Assembly (NCBI GenBank): GCA_036877525.1 | Contig: JAZGTH010000007.1 | Span: forward strand, 2,281,501-2,345,500 | DNA length: 64,000 bases | Source: Chromobotia macracanthus | Taxonomy: Eukaryota; Chordata; Actinopteri; Cypriniformes; Botiidae | Direction: 5' to 3' | Part shown: positions 1 to 53,949 of the stretch, one piece after another | Numbering within the stretch: the first letter of the stretch is position 1 | How the letters are laid out: every line of letters starts with the position of its first letter | Translations under genes and position numbers: made by a program | Notes under the pieces: model-generated | Database searches by the model: none | The model's input: only the letters and a program-made list of their open reading frames with translations | What the model was told of the DNA's origin: nothing

Positions 1-135
1 TTCGACAGTGAGGAAAGTTCAGGATAAAGTTTCAATAAATACACCATTGTTTCAAGAAGGACAGCATGTAGCATGGCATAGTTTGAGAAAACAGCTGCTC
101 CGACCCCAACGGTCGCGTCCGTGTTGCGTGAAGGT
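1..135 (-). other. znf385b: znf385b 3' UTR, proximal part
   Basis: The sequence directly downstream of the TAA stop contains no AATAAA or ATTAAA on the minus strand, so the polyadenylation site is outside the window. One AU-rich word, TGTATTTATTG, lies at 43-33 and contains UAUUUAU, a core often found in AU-rich stability elements. A single copy is weak evidence. Confidence 0.7.
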
Positions 136-40231
<40,096 letters not shown>

Positions 40232-40500
40232 GGCTGCAGGACACCGTGAGTGAGCAGGACTGTAGGTGCTGCTGGGAAGGATATGTGTGCCAGACAAGCT
40301 AAGTGATGAACTCAAGCAGTCCGTACGATACAGCTCTGCCAGAGAGAGTGAATGCACACTGAACGCGTGCTGCACTCAGCTGAGCAGAGAAAGAGAGGAG
40401 AGAGAGCGTGAGAGAGAGAGACAGAGAGAGAGACAGACAGAGAGATAGAGAGAAAGAGAGTGTGTGAGAGAGAGAGAAGCGAGTCTACCCAGAGACGGAG
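40232..40500 (-). promoter_or_regulatory. znf385b: Probable alternative znf385b promoter and 5' UTR, with CT tract
   Basis: This is the sequence just upstream, in the transcribed direction, of the ATG at 40231. It contains CpG-bearing unique DNA (CTGCACTCAGC, GAACGCGTGC, CCGTACGATAC) and then a CT-rich tract (GA on the plus strand) at 40385-40478. I see no TATA box at a sensible distance. GA/CT tracts often mark fish and insect promoters. The transcription start cannot be placed from sequence alone. Confidence 0.45.
40385..40478 (+). repeat. Interrupted GA microsatellite next to the alternative first exon
   Basis: GAGA runs broken by ACAGA, GATA and GTGTGA. It starts 154 bp upstream of the znf385b start codon at 40231. 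Confidence 0.9.
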
Positions 40501-42207
40501 TCAGCAGATGCCGAGACCCTCTGAGCTACAGAGGAGGGAAAAATCTGGGTCTCACCACTGTGGATGTGGCAGGAGAGACTCTAAAAACCAACAAAGCAGC
40601 TGATCATTTGATTTGGCCGATCTGCTTTAAATTCTTGCACCTGGCTGTGATTCAGCTCACAGGAATCTGGATCTTGTAAATCAGGAGCAACCCCAGGTTC
40701 ACTGTGTGAACACAGCACCGCCGACCAGCCAGTCAAACAATGTTTGTCAAACACCACGAGTTGGACAGTAACAGGACAGTAGAGATTTCTTCAGAGAAAA
40801 TACCAGAATCATTCATTAATGAAACTGTTTTTTAAAAACGTGTGAAAATTGTAGTGAAAAATGTAGTGAATACTAGTACACACACATATACACACAAAGG
40901 TTGCCTCTAAGAAACCCAGATCCTTAGATCCTTCACACTGACAGCTGACAAAGAAAATAATCAGCACTCAGTGACTTCATGAAAGGCTGGCTGTTGGAAA
41001 TGATCTGAGTGGCAAAGGAGAGTAACTACGAATGTGTACATGAAGACGCGGGTGCGCGCGTAGAGGTGAAACGTCTGCATGAGTTTTTTCAGATCTCAGA
41101 GCCCTTTATCTGGTGTCGAGTTTCCTCTGGAACATTTTAAACAAAATTACCCAGTATGCTCCTCTGATCATGTTACTCTTCTGACTTGTGAATAGCACAA
41201 GACCTCACATCCAAGAATACAACAGATCACGGCATGTAAATCCAAGGGCTTACAAAGGGAAGATAGACGGACAGACAACGCATCACATGTGCAGCTGAAG
41301 AAGGCTGGAGAACGAAATGACAAAATTGCACTGATCCACACCCACTTCCACATAAACGTCTTTTTGAAGTTTCCATTTTAAAGTTCTAACACCTAGATCT
41401 TGTTTCTGACAACTACACGTTCCATCCGAATGGAAATCTCACCCCACTCGGACATTCCAGACGTATTATTTTGGTGTCTTCGGTTTCAGAGAACATAAAG
41501 GTTACAGTGAGATGACAAACCTGGTCATAAGAGAGGCCATTCTGGTCTCCATTTCTGTGGAATTATGATTCTGAGAATAATGGTTCACGCTTCTCCGCAC
41601 CCCGTGATGTCCTGATCATCACAACAAATATTCGAGTGGCAGGCTGGTGACTTGGAGTCCAGGAGGGTTATGAAGGGTTATCACACCCTTCCCCCCCGGA
41701 GGTGCTGATGTAATTTACAGCGCAGGAACATTGGCATCTGTTTGCAACATTTCAGCAGCTAGAAGTGTGTCTCCTTCTCTGGTTACACTACTGGACGTGG
41801 GGCTTTACAAGCGCTGATCACTTAACAAACGACCTCCATTACGTGCTGAATACTACTCTAACCTTTCTCTGTTTACAACAACATGCAAAGCTAAGGGGGA
41901 ACTATAAATATATCAAGAATATCAAAGATTCTTTCCACTGACAATACAATGCCGTCTTAAATTCTGAGTGCTGCGCAGGGTTAAAAGTGTGTCATTTTTC
42001 TGGTGGCACCAAATGGTATTGGAAAATTTAAACTGGTTTAAACTGAAAATTATCGATTCAGCCAATACTGTAATGTTTTGACCAGGACTAGAGAGTAATA
42101 GCTTAAAGTTGTTCAAGCAAAATAAACATATCTAAAATGAAAAATACATACTTCACTGTGGACTTCACTGTGGACTCTGGCCAGGTGTCATTTGGGACTA
42201 GGGTTAG

Positions 42208-42566
42208 TCCAACTAACAAGGAACGATCTCAGAATGTTGGCTAACGTTCTCTAAAAGTTTTCTCCATGTTCTCAAAAACATTCTTGCAGTAACATTAGTA
42301 AAATATTTTAAAATATTATTTAAATATTTAAAAACAAATATCAAAAACATTATTAGTGGAACATTTAAGAAAAAAGTTACAAATAAAAAAAATAAAAAAG
42401 TTCTTAATAACAGTAATCAATACAATAATAATATTGCTTAATAATAAGCAATATTAATACAACGTCTTAAAAACTGGATGTTTTGAATGTTCTCAGAACT
42501 TTCAAAAAACATTAACGTTTCTGTAACTAATGGAAATGTTCTTATAATCTAAAATTGTTAGCTCGG
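42208..42566 (-). mobile_element. GTTAGCTGGG-family MITE, complete with extra AT repeats
   Basis: CCAACTAACAAGGAACGATC to CTAAAATTGTTAGCTCGG. An interior AATAATAATATTGCTTAATA expansion makes it one of the longest copies. Confidence 0.8.
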
Positions 42567-43020
42567 TTTACCCACAATGCTCCACTGCATACAGAGTCAA
42601 ATATGCAGCAGTGAGCACCATACGCTGCCCCTGTGTTTCATTAAGATCTCATTAAGGTGACTGGAGGGTGCCAGACCTTTATAGGACTATATTTAAAAAG
42701 TGGGTGTTTAAAAACACAAACAAAAAGAGCCTGTGGCAATAGTTTCACTAATTAGTTGAAAGAGACAACAGGCTATAGAGATCTCCAGTTTGTTAATGCT
42801 GTAAAAGGCAGTAGGGACAAGGGGGTGGATTCAGTCAACAAGAACATTAGTGTTAAATCAGGTACATACTGCAGCGAGCCCTTTCAGCCGCACACTGTGC
42901 AAGTTAATAGACCAATCAGTCAGTGGCACGTTGAACTTAAGCATTCAAGCAACCTGTGCATCAATGTGATAATATAGCAATGCATTCTTTTCACTGATTT
43001 ATAAGCTAAACATGCAAATT

Positions 43021-43122
43021 AAAGCTGCAATCCATAACATTTTTTAGTTAAAAATGAACAAAAATCAGTTGTTAAGCAGGTACACAGATCAAGTGTTCAA
43101 AACGGTCTCCTTCCCTTATTAA
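43021..43122 (+). repeat. MITE, AAAGCTGCA-ended family, copy 3 (left part)
   Basis: AAAGCTGCAATCCATAACAT, TTAGTTAAAAATGAACAAAA, ATCAGTTGTTAAGCAGGTAC and GTGTTCAAAACGGTCTCCTT. Confidence 0.62.
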
Positions 43123-45026
43123 AAATTTCTGCTTCTCTCGTTTTTCTCTTCTTGAGAAATTGATCCCAGTGATCTCACACTCCTCTTGAGTTTCAGAAGA
43201 GATCTCAACAATGTCTCAACAATGTCACAATGTACTCAAATTTTGCCAAAATACAAAAGCCCACGATCAAAAGTTTCAACTCCATGATTTCTTATTACAA
43301 TCTTTCAAGACCAACTGTACACTATCCAGATTCATTTTAAAGCTCTATACTTACACTGTACTGTATGTCAATAAAAATGTTTCTTTTTTATTTCTCTTAA
43401 AGCAATTTTGGAAGAAACATCTACAACAAAGAGCAACCTCTGAGCAATAAATTACTCCTCTGGGAGTGCCGTGATTCTGGTTCTTTATTGAAAACACATT
43501 GCTTAATTCTCTCCAGATATTTCTGCATTGGGGGGTTGCATCTGCAGATGACATGCGATGCAGCTAAGCATGCTTAGCTCTGTTTGTCTGCGGTTGGGGA
43601 AAAGCACGAAGAAGCCTCAAAAATTTAAAAAGCTGTCAAATCACATTGGCTCAATCGCACATACAGATATTTTGTGTTGTTGAGAACATTCATAATGTTT
43701 TCATGCTTATGCTGCAGAAGGAAACTCATGCAACCTCTTCTTTTTCTAAAGACGATATTTACATTCTGCATGAATTGTGTCCCACTTTCCTGTTCTATTT
43801 TTGAGTGAAACTGGATATTTACCAAGAAAAAAAAATGGGCTGGACTTAAATTTATCCAATGGGAACTACACACAATAAAACCAGGAATGCTGACGTTAAG
43901 GTCAGTCGTGATCTCGTTTAAGACAGTTCTCATTAAAAGAACGGCTGAAGAGAGGATAAAATTTACACTACTCTGTAAATCAGCAAAATAGCAAAATAGG
44001 AGGTATTGTGGTGTCGGGCATGTCTCCAATCTGCAGCACACAGAGAAAAACCCTTTAGGCCATCTGATTTCACACCTTTAGAAATAAACAATATTTCACA
44101 GTTTTCTCTGCAGGCATTAGATCTGGACGACACCTCTACAAAGATTCCACTTGTGGAACTTCACATTTTCCCAATTTGTAGATTTATTCCCTGTGCTCTT
44201 GGATGCAACACATACTGGGAATCTCTAAAGCAGGGACACAAATATTTCACTCAGCATGGCTGGCTGCCTCTACCAGATTGTAAATCAAATAAGCTCGTGA
44301 GACAATATGAAGATCTCTGGCTCCTGCTTAAGAGAATTCAAATGAAGGATGTTAGACACATCACACTAATGAACTCCAGTGTGAATTGCGTGCCTCAGCT
44401 GGAGAGCCTGATCCCGGGATCACGGCAATGTCGCTGAATCTCACGGATTCTTCTGCATATCAGACATCAAAACATTGGAATGTGAACCGCCTGTTCTTCC
44501 TCAAACTCAGTCCTCTTAATTCTATTAACCCTCCCTCAGGCCTGTTTTTCCGGCTATCTTTATCTTCTGCTATCTTCTCCTGCCCTCCCTCATTCCTAGT
44601 CTTCCTTGTGTCCTTCAACCTCGTTTTGTTTCTAGCGTCTTTATTTTAGAACTTCCAAGGCACCTTGTCCTTATCAAAGACTACCAATCTTGCTGTGAGG
44701 GCCCCCTCTCTTGCCAGGAAAGTACTGATTGAATTACCAATAGGGGGTGGGTTGTTTGTCATCGCCATCTGAACCGCAGCCCCCATGGTGACTGGAATGA
44801 TCACTCGTGTCAGGTGTGACACAACTGCTTAATCCTGCAGCGATTTCTTCAGGCTGCGGCCGCAGTGAAATACAATCCCCCATCCTACCCCTCAGGCTGC
44901 AGGGACAGGGGCATGAGAATGGAAAAATTAAGAAAGGACCAACTGGTGATTATCAAATCTTTTATTAAATCTTTCTCTTAGGGAGGGATTTTAATTCATA
45001 TAATTTTTCCTTTATGGATGTGGCTG

Positions 45027-45145
45027 CCCAGCTAACAATTTCATTTTGTAAAAACGCTTCCCTAACCCATTAAGTAACAAAAACGTTTTTGATAACTTTG
45101 AGAAACCTTTTAGGGAACATTAGCCAGCATTCTGTGAGCATTCCA
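45027..45145 (+). repeat. GTTAGCTGGG-family MITE, large internal deletion
   Basis: CCCAGCTAACAATTTCATTT joins directly to GATAACTTTGAGAAACCTTT and ends near GAGCATTCCAC. Only the two flanks remain. Confidence 0.75.
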
Positions 45146-47241
45146 CAATGCCTGCCCAGAAGACATCTGTTGTTAGGACTTCATAAACATATGTTTGTTT
45201 TAGGCATCTTTTGCTTATTTATTTATCTTTTATATCATTATCTATTCAAGTATATTTACATATATACTGCCTCACATCAGAACCACTGCACACCAACAGC
45301 CTTCTGGGAAATTCTGAAGAACTGAAAAACTGAATCCACAAGCCCTCACAGAGGAAACGCCTCAGAACGAATGCCACTCAACTGACTGCCATTTACTCAT
45401 TTTTCTTGATTTAATTAAGCCAGCAGATCTAACTTGTTTAATAATTGCCTCTTAGAAATGTCACTCAGATTACACTTCAGTATCAGCCACTTCTCAGATG
45501 CCTCTCAGGGGGAATTCCATCTACAGAAAGCTCATCAAGAAAACATGACAGGAGTTCCTTATCACGTCTTTTCCAAATTACAGCACTAGGACAGCTTGAG
45601 GAGACAAACACAGTAATTCCTTTACAAGAGAGCCATGGCTTGTTCAATAGTGCCAGTCTTAAAATTTAGGTTGCAACTGAGGAGAATACACATATCTGCA
45701 CTTGTGAGCATGTCAGAGTTTGGAGAAGCATACGAAACCAGTAACACCAGTCAAAGTTTACCTTCTTCTGGTGAAGAACTGGGCATACTTCAACACACAA
45801 GCTTCTAGTTCAGCTAGGGACTGGCTGACAGACCAAGCCATGTTTTCCATCTGGAGTCCCCACCTGCTGAAGCTCCCTGCAAGTTGTCCTTCATGCTAAT
45901 TCTCTTCTCCTCCAAATTCCACCCCTGACCTGCCCACCCTGTTATACCCCTGAACCCTAAACCCCCGCTGTGACCCCGTAACAGCCCCAGACGGCAGGTT
46001 CCTAAAACATCATACGCACAGGGACGCAGGACAGTTTTATAGACCAAGAGGCCTTGATGCTCTTTGGTTTCCTGATTTGTGTCCTGTTTATTCCTAAAGT
46101 CAGACAGTTAAATCACATCCTGTAAGGGACTCTTGATGAAACACTGTCGGCTTTAGATGAGCTCTGCATCAGAATGAATTAGGCCAGTAATGAAGATGAG
46201 AGTCAGTTCTAAGAAGTCATAAGTAGAATGAATGGGCAGAACTTCCACTGACCTCTTATAAAACTCCACGCCATTCCTAGATTTAATGACCAATAGCTAA
46301 ATCACAACCTTTAATGAACAGGCAGCTCATGGACAGAGATAATAAAAAAACTCCCAAGATCAATTTACAATAATGACAAAAGTATTTCCTGAAGTCATTT
46401 CTGATGCAGTCATGGTTTCTGTGATTCACAGATGAAGCTGAGTGTAGGCCATAATGCAGCAATAAAGACTTCCTCTAATGCCCAAAAATTCTACATTTAG
46501 CTATATTATACAATATATTATGTAGCTACATGTTTTCATAAGAAAATCATATCAAACATATATTTTTTTAAAAAATATGCATTTAACTGATGCATCCAGG
46601 GCTACGCTAGCAAGTAGCTCTCTTGAAATTTCAACAACCCTCTCAGCAATCTACCGTATTTCAGCCAGCTAGATAAAATTACCTTGGTGACGAACAACAG
46701 CATAATTCTGCTGAATAGCAATGTTCAAAACAAGACGAAGAAGCAAATGGTTCAAGCCAAGACATAAAACAGTTCTTTCCCAGTGTGAAGAGGCTGATTA
46801 CAAAAGCTAAAAAGGCTCCACTAAATATTATAAGCTGAGCGAGAAGGTGGAGTGTAACATTAGAAAACTGTGGCTTTTTTTTTGGGCAGTAAACTATAAA
46901 CATTATTTTGATTATAAAAATGTATTTGTGATGCAGCTTTAATTCTAAGTGTAAGAATGTACTGCAAACACTGGTCTGGTTGACACACAGCAGTCTATAC
47001 GAGTGTTCTCGTATTGACATATTCATAAACATGGCAGGGACATCAAATCTAAATGCCATAAAAGCAGGCAAAACATGAGGCAGATCAGAGGCAATTATCT
47101 GAGAGAGGGTTTACATACAGAGCATATGGGGTATTTAAAGAGCAACAGAAATGACAGTGCGGGGGCTGTGTGACGCTAACAGAGAAATAAGCAGCCTGGG
47201 CTTCCATTTTAGCAGCAACAATGAAGCACTCATTAAAGCAA

Positions 47242-47520
47242 GAGTTCACCCAAACATAAAAACTCTGATCATTTATTCGCCCTGATGCTGTTCCAAACCC
47301 CTACGACTGGCTTCCGTGAAACCCAAAGAAAACATTCTTTTCTACATAGATAAAGTGACTAGTTACTGTGGCTGTCAAGCCTGGCCTTTTTGAGGAAACA
47401 TTCTTTGTGCTCTTCAGAAGAAAGTCATGCAGATTTGGAACAACATGTAAACGCTGACAGTTTTTTATTTCCGAGTGAATTATTGATTTAGCCAACTGTA
47501 ATGCTCAGAATTTTTTTGCC
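47242..47520 (+). mobile_element. GTTCACCCAAA-type teleost MITE, diverged
   Basis: AGAGTTCACCCAAACATAAA and CCTGATGCTGTTCCAAACCC at the left; GTCATGCAGATTTGGAACAA and TTTCCGAGTGAATTA at the right. The ends are inverted relative to each other, as in the common fish element of this type. Confidence 0.55.
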
Positions 47521-47553
47521 TGCCGAGATGCTGATGTGAACGTTATACCAGAA

Positions 47554-47862
47554 CGCAGCTAACAGGGAACGTTCTCAGAATGTTGGCTGACATTCTGTAA
47601 AAGTTCTCTCAAAGTTATCAAAACAGTTCTTGCAGTAATGTTAGTAGAATGTTTTTTAACATTATATATCATACATATCAAAAAATTCATTAGTGAAATG
47701 AAACTAAAAAATTCTGAATACCTTCCATATAACTAAGCAATAATGTTAATATAACACCTAAAAAACCGGATGTTTTTAACATTCTTAGAACCTTCAATGT
47801 TTTTGTAACTAATAGAAATGTTAGACAAGAGACACTCTTACAACCTAAAATTGTTAGTTGGG
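47554..47862 (-). mobile_element. GTTAGCTGGG-family MITE, nearly complete
   Basis: CGCAGCTAACAGGGAACGTT to CCTAAAATTGTTAGTTGGG, with AGAATGTTGGCTGACATTCT and AACATTATATATCATACAT. Confidence 0.83.
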
Positions 47863-49118
47863 AAAGAACAGCCGTACGTGCAGCCGTGTTTATGTTGCAG
47901 AGCTACAAAGACTGAACTCAACTGCAGTGAACAGAAATATCCCCCTGTCAGACATTTCATTGCATTAATATTATGGTAATTACGTTTCACTTGAATCCAG
48001 AAAGATACTCTTCAAAAGCTTGGAGACCAAACAGAATGAGGCAGAAAACAGGTGCTAATTTGGTGGGCTTTTGTCCTCTTTTTCTATTAACATATCACAA
48101 TCTTTCGGCTAACCCAATCCATATGTAGCACTTGTTGGAAGGGTTAAAATAAAGTTGGATGTGGGGCTTGGAAATGTGATTCCGAGCCAAAAGGTACAAT
48201 TCCCTGAACTCCAGAGAGTCCAGCTGCAGGTTTGTGCCATGACATCATCTCCGAATAACATGTTTTAGGAAAATTAATTCCAGATAACCCCTGAAATGAA
48301 AACCCCAACTATTGACTTTGATTGGAATTTGCATCCAATAACTTCCTACAAAACAAAATTCCACAAAACATTACGATTCACTATGAATTAATAGTGAATT
48401 TGATATTATTGAGCATTTGCCTGTGCTGTCTACAAAAAACAACAACTACTCACACACACAATAGCATCCTATTCAACTGGATTGTGGGTTATACTGTTTA
48501 GTGAATGCACCCTTTACCCCTCAGCTGGGTTTTAAGAGTAATGAAATCTTGAAAAATCTTGATATCCAAAAAAAAATACTTTCTGGCAGCTTAATGGCTA
48601 TGTTCAAATGCTCCATAGGGAAGCTTAAGTTGATGCTCTGACAGCCAATGCCTCGAGCTGCTCACATGACTCTTAACTCATTTTTGACATCCACAATGAG
48701 GAGCAGAGTATGGATGTTCTCGTGTGAATTGAGATGGTCACAATGGCCCTTTATGGAGTCATTTGGCAGGTTACACATGCACATTATCCTCTCTTACGGT
48801 TTCCATGCATTCGACATACAGCCCGACAGGCAGTTAAATGTTCACGTCATGAAAGTGAGATATAAAAAGCTCAGCTGAGACACAAATTCTCAGTAGCAGT
48901 ATGTTCTGTACCAAATCATTTAATTAAAAAAGAAACCAAATCAGTCTTTCTACAGTATTAACGCCATAAAGTTTGGTACTGTGACAAACCAAAGGCCTGT
49001 TTCACACAAAAAATGACAAAAACAAACACTTTTAATTTAGTATCTTTGACTGAACCCAAATGACCTATAGCTTCTATTCTGTGAAAACCACCATTGTGAT
49101 GTAAATATGGTTCCCTGT

Positions 49119-49254
49119 TATTTACATTTATGCATTTGGCAGACACTTTCAGTGCATTTCAGTTAGACATTATATGAACGCATGCTTTACCTGAGAAACA
49201 AGCCATAACCTTGGTGTTGCTAGCACCACGCTCTACCTGTTGAGCTACAGGAAC
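49119..49254 (-). mobile_element. tRNA-derived teleost SINE, shortened
   Basis: On the minus strand GTTCCTGTAGCTCAACAGG (A-box) and a degraded B-box are followed by the tail GTGTCTGCCAAATGCATAAA. The body between them is shortened. Confidence 0.75.
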
Positions 49255-49539
49255 ATGTACACTTTATTAAAAGAAATATTCAACGTAGTAAAGCAGAAAA
49301 GACTTCATTTTCTGTACAAGCTTTAGAAGACTAGCAGTTTAAAAACACGTCATCAACACGCTGTTTCAGTTATGCTAATGCTAATGTGTGCAGTGTGAAA
49401 CAGGCCTAAAACATACACATTTGGTTTGTAATATGGTTGAGAAGACTGGCATCTGATTGGCTGATGATTTTCTGAGAGAGGGAATCTTCTATATATAGAG
49501 GTGACAGTAAATTACAGAGATTATTGGTGATCAAATGAA

Positions 49540-49700
49540 GATAATGGCCGTCAATCCGTGACAGCTGAACTGCCCATTAATCAAAAGCAGCTGCTCAGGT
49601 AGAAAATCTTTTATTAACCCGACGCAATGAAGAAATTATCAGCTGTTCGCATCTATTTCTGAAATTAAGCCTTTCAAACTGAATGCATCCAGTTTAAGGA
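49540..49700. promoter_or_regulatory. Candidate conserved non-coding element
   Basis: Unique block with AATGGCCGTCAATCCGTGAC, CCCATTAATCAAAAGCAGC and GACGCAATGAAGAAATTATC. It is free of the surrounding repeats. Suggestion only. Confidence 0.2.
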
Positions 49701-50137
49701 CAGGAATATCCTATCTTTACCGCCGAGTTTTATCTCTGCCTCTTGTTGTATTAAAATAGATAAATTGAAGGCAAAAGATTAACAAAAGAGGTTCATTTCT
49801 TCTCACACAAAGATCTCAGTCCCTGTTGGATTAACAAACACACAGTGTATTAATCTTACGAAACTTTAGTTCTAAGATTATAAGCAAAGTTTGACAGTCA
49901 TAAGATTATGCGGTCCTATAAATACGAAGCAGTTTATCTTGCATTAGTTACTATTTTGGCAGATCTTACAAGTTCTAAGTATAAAGAGTCTAAACAAAGA
50001 TTCTGAGAGCAAACAGACCGCGGTGGTAAGCAGAGCATCACTGAAGCACAATGCTTTAGAGAGAAATAAAATCACTTTAATAAGCCATTACATAACAGTG
50101 CACAGAGAGAAGGAGCTCTTCTACAGGGAAAAAAAAG

Positions 50138-50422
50138 TTACTGGAGTAACGTTAGTAGAACACTTTATATCATTCTACATTATATATCATTATATATCAT
50201 ATATATCAAAAACATTATTCTTAAGTTGTTGGTAAACATTGTAAAAATGTTACAGAACGAAAGAATGAATAATGTTTGAATTATGTTCTTTATGTACCAG
50301 GCAATAATGTAATACGTGTAAAACATTCAACGTTCTAAACATTCCTAGAACATTCAAAACATTTTTGTTACTTAATAAAAACATTAGGGAAATGCTCTTA
50401 CAACCTACAATTGTTAGCTGGG
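50138..50422 (-). mobile_element. GTTAGCTGGG-family MITE, one end missing
   Basis: GTTACTGGAGTAACGTTAGT to ACAATTGTTAGCTGGG. A short ATTATATATCATTATATATC duplication lies inside. Confidence 0.78.
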
Positions 50423-51426
50423 TAGTCTAGAAAGCCAACATAAGTACTGAAAACCTGTTCGAGAATTGTTCTGGAAAAACAGATGAAAGACGATGACAAC
50501 GCACAAAACTACAAACAAATAAAATCAAAACTATATTTTTGTTTAGCCCTCTTAAGAAACCGTTGCCTTGTCTACAGCTCTGGGTATCTTCTCAGACTAC
50601 AACATGATTTTCACACAGCATTAAAGTGAGGTCACATACATGCTGGCCACTTCTTGGCTGCTTTTCCTTTGTTTAAAAAATACATAAATGAATTTTGGTT
50701 TTGTAAATTCAATGTTCAACAACATTCTGTTGTCTACAAAAATCCAATTTCAAACATGTAACAATAAGTCTTCAGATAAAAATGGTTTGTCCAAACCTTT
50801 GGCTGGTTCCACGTATCTCAAACTGAACATTTGTGCCTTCACTGGTTCATTTTAAATGATCCTACAGTGCGACAAAATGAATTTTTTAAAAGCTAAACAT
50901 TCCATGCAGTCTGTCCATTACTGTGAGGTCATTAAAACTACATGCATAATAATTGGAAAATAATTGGAAAAAATGGTTTTGAACAGTTTGATAGCATGTG
51001 ACACTGCAGGACGCAACTGAAACTGCTTGAAATTTCATGTCAGCCACCCACACACTCATTTTACTAAAGCTGCAATCAAGCAAAGCCGGCTTACAAAGCA
51101 GGAGAATTTGAAGCAGCACATGAAACTTTAGGATTTCAAAAATGCAGAAAATGTTCAGTTAAAGGATCATTTTATGTACGTTAACATCAGATACCTACAT
51201 GCTACTCCAACCTGCGACACATTCACATCCTGTCAGGGTTTTCATTCATTTTCATTCATCAGAGCAACAATTACAGTGGCATCTTTACAAAGGAGAAAGC
51301 TGAACATGCTAAAGCTAGCTTTGAAAAGTGAATCAGATTCAAGGCCATAATTTCCTATTTGTGCATCTTGCGGAGTACAAACTGACACAATAATAGCCGG
51401 CACAAATCTCCTCTGACTGAGGAAAA

Positions 51427-51770
51427 CCCAGCTAACACAGAACGTTCTCAGAACATTCTCAGATCGTTTTCCAAAGTTCTCTCAGTTATCAAAAATGTTC
51501 TTACAGTATCATTACTAGAACCTTTTGAAGGCTATTTGAAAACATTATGTATCCTATATCAAAAATATTATTCTTTAGTAGTAAGTGGATCGTCTTTAAA
51601 AATGTTACAGAATTTGTAAAATTTGATTTGAAAAATGAATAACCAAGCAATAACGTCAATACAATGTCTAAAAAACTGGGCATTTTGAATGTTCCTAGAA
51701 CCTTCAAAATAACAATGGAAACGTTACATAAATAGTCTACAACATTACAACCTTACAATTGTTAGCTGGG
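51427..51770 (-). mobile_element. GTTAGCTGGG-family MITE with both terminal repeats intact
   Basis: CCCAGCTAACACAGAACGTT at one end and CAATTGTTAGCTGGG at the other, 344 bp. AAA flanks both sides, but other copies do not show the same flank length, so no target duplication is claimed. Confidence 0.85.
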
Positions 51771-52256
51771 AAAGTGTATGTGAATGAGCCACCAGCTGTT
51801 TCTCACCATAAATCTACTATCAGCACTGAAGAGATGTGGGGGAGGACGAAACCATAATGCACATGTTAAAATGAAGAGACTCTGTTGCCCGCACACATTC
51901 GTCCTGACCTCTGTGCTGTAAAGAGTCGCTGTCAGTTTGTTGAGTCTTGCTTGAATAGCACAAAACCAACATTCCAGTGTGGCTGTGACAGTAAGTGCTT
52001 GCTTCAATACACACAGACACAGCTCATTTAACTCTGGGTAAATCTTCACATCTGACCATTTACGTCAGTCTTCACAACCAAATACAGACATATGCTGCTC
52101 CTCTCAAATGCTGAATTAGAAAACAACTAGCTCTGGGTTTTAAAATGTGACTGGATGAGCCACGTATGGAGCTGATATAAGAGCATACCTGTGATTATAT
52201 GTTGTATACTCTATACATGTTGTATGCATGTTGTACTCTTTATGTATATATGTATG

Positions 52257-52259
<3 letters not shown>

Positions 52260-52352
<93 letters not shown>
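52260..52352 (+). repeat. TA / CA compound microsatellite
   Basis: (TA)17 followed by (CA)29. Open frames across it give Tyr-Ile and Thr-His repeats and are not genes. Confidence 0.95.
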
Positions 52353-52355
<3 letters not shown>

Positions 52356-53857
52356 CTATACATATATAGCCTTTAAAGCAATATTCACCTTTAAGGTTTG
52401 TTTGTTGTAAAACAATTTTTTTGGCAGCAAGAAATCTGATGAAACTATCAATAATTAAGTGACTGTCATTATATTTGTTCCCATTTATAATGGCTGGTGG
52501 AAACCTCTGTATGGTTTATCTATAATGCGCATCTGTATAACTGTGCAAATCAATCCAGGAGCTGTGACCTGACTCGACTCCCGTGAGGCTACATGCAAGG
52601 CCATTCAGTGTAATGCAGCACTATCACTGATGTAGCACCTACATCTGCCGGCTATCAGCACTGAGATCTTAATTACTGCAGCTCTGCTTGAAGAAGAACA
52701 GCATTACAGATCACATTTTCTCCTCAGACATTACAGATGAAAGGAAGGAGACACATGGTGACAATGGCCTCATAAGATTATGGCACAGACAAAAGCACAC
52801 AGAATATACCGAAAACAGAGGAACCGTGTACCAATTCATCTCACTGGGGAAACCATATCTCACACTTTTTAAACTGAGGATATGTGAAATGAAGTGACTT
52901 GAATTGAAGAGGCTAATCCAGTTTAATAAACCTGAAGAGGTGGATAAACGCCCCTAGGAATGTGAATAAAAATGGAAAGTTATAATCAAAGGAACTGATA
53001 TTGAATTAAATGGACAAAGCTTTCATGATACTTCTGGGTATTTCCTACTTTCTATAGCAGTTTGTAAGTCACCATGAAATCAAAATATTCTATTCTTAAG
53101 TTTTATGAAATATTGCAGTATTTATTCAAAATGATTTAACCATACAGGCCATTATATTTAAAAAAACGAATGTGCCCTTATGATCTTTAATCAAAATCTG
53201 AGAATGTAAACAGTTCTGATGGCTTGGGCGGAGCCAAACAGACTGACCTGTTAACCATGGTAAGTCTGCTGTGAGCTTTGAAACACCTACTCTTCTAGCT
53301 ACAATCAATTCCCAAACAAGCCACGTCCCCATTTCTCTGTTTCACTCTGACTTGTCACAACACTGAAGTTGGTTGGAACTTCCTGTTCGTGCGGACTTTA
53401 AAGGCTATACACTGACATTTTTTCTCCTGGTCAGTGTGCATTTTATGACATTTCAGTATATGACTGCTGATATCATAAAAAGAAGCAATTACAGGAGAAA
53501 TAACTGGTATAAACGAGTCTATGGAAAGGTCACAAGAACAGACTGTCCAGCATATTTCAATTTGTTTCACATGAAGTAGTTGAAAGTCATATCAATACTT
53601 TATATCACCTAAATCAATATTCAACTCATTTTTTTCATTAATTTATAAAAAACAGTTCTCCGCTGGGTCTTTTTGTCGTGTCAACTATGAATCACATTCT
53701 TGAGGCTTTACAAACCAGACGGTGGATGAATTAAGAAAGTGCAAACAGGATGAAAACAGATGCCACGGTCCTTTCAGAACTCAATTTCTCTGAACCTTAA
53801 AAGACTGATTCACTCAAAAGTCATGCTGTGTGAAATCACATTCTGTGCATTTATTTC

Positions 53858-53920
53858 ACCCAGGAACCAGAATGTCATTATTGCCTCAGCCTTGTGTCAT
53901 TCCAGACTCAATGTGATTAT
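53858..53920 (+). repeat. GTTCACCCAAA-type repeat fragment
   Basis: TTTCACCCAGGAACCAGAAT, GTCATTATTGCCTCAGCCTT and GTGTCATTCCAGACTC. Confidence 0.4.
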
Positions 53921-53949
53921 ATATATGTGCAACATAAAGGGAGACATTT

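Noticed and set aside
40385..40478. CRISPR-like or regulatory array of short repeats
   Set aside because: The GA units have no distinct spacers and the DNA is from a vertebrate. It is a simple microsatellite, noted only for its position at the alternative promoter.
43625..44041. 138-codon frame on the minus strand, overlapping a 143-codon frame on the plus strand from 44006
   Set aside because: Neither shows a domain or biased codon use. Chance open frames are expected in 64 kb of vertebrate sequence.
52191..52410. Two overlapping open frames with Tyr-Ile and Thr-His runs
   Set aside because: They are translations of the TA/CA microsatellite.
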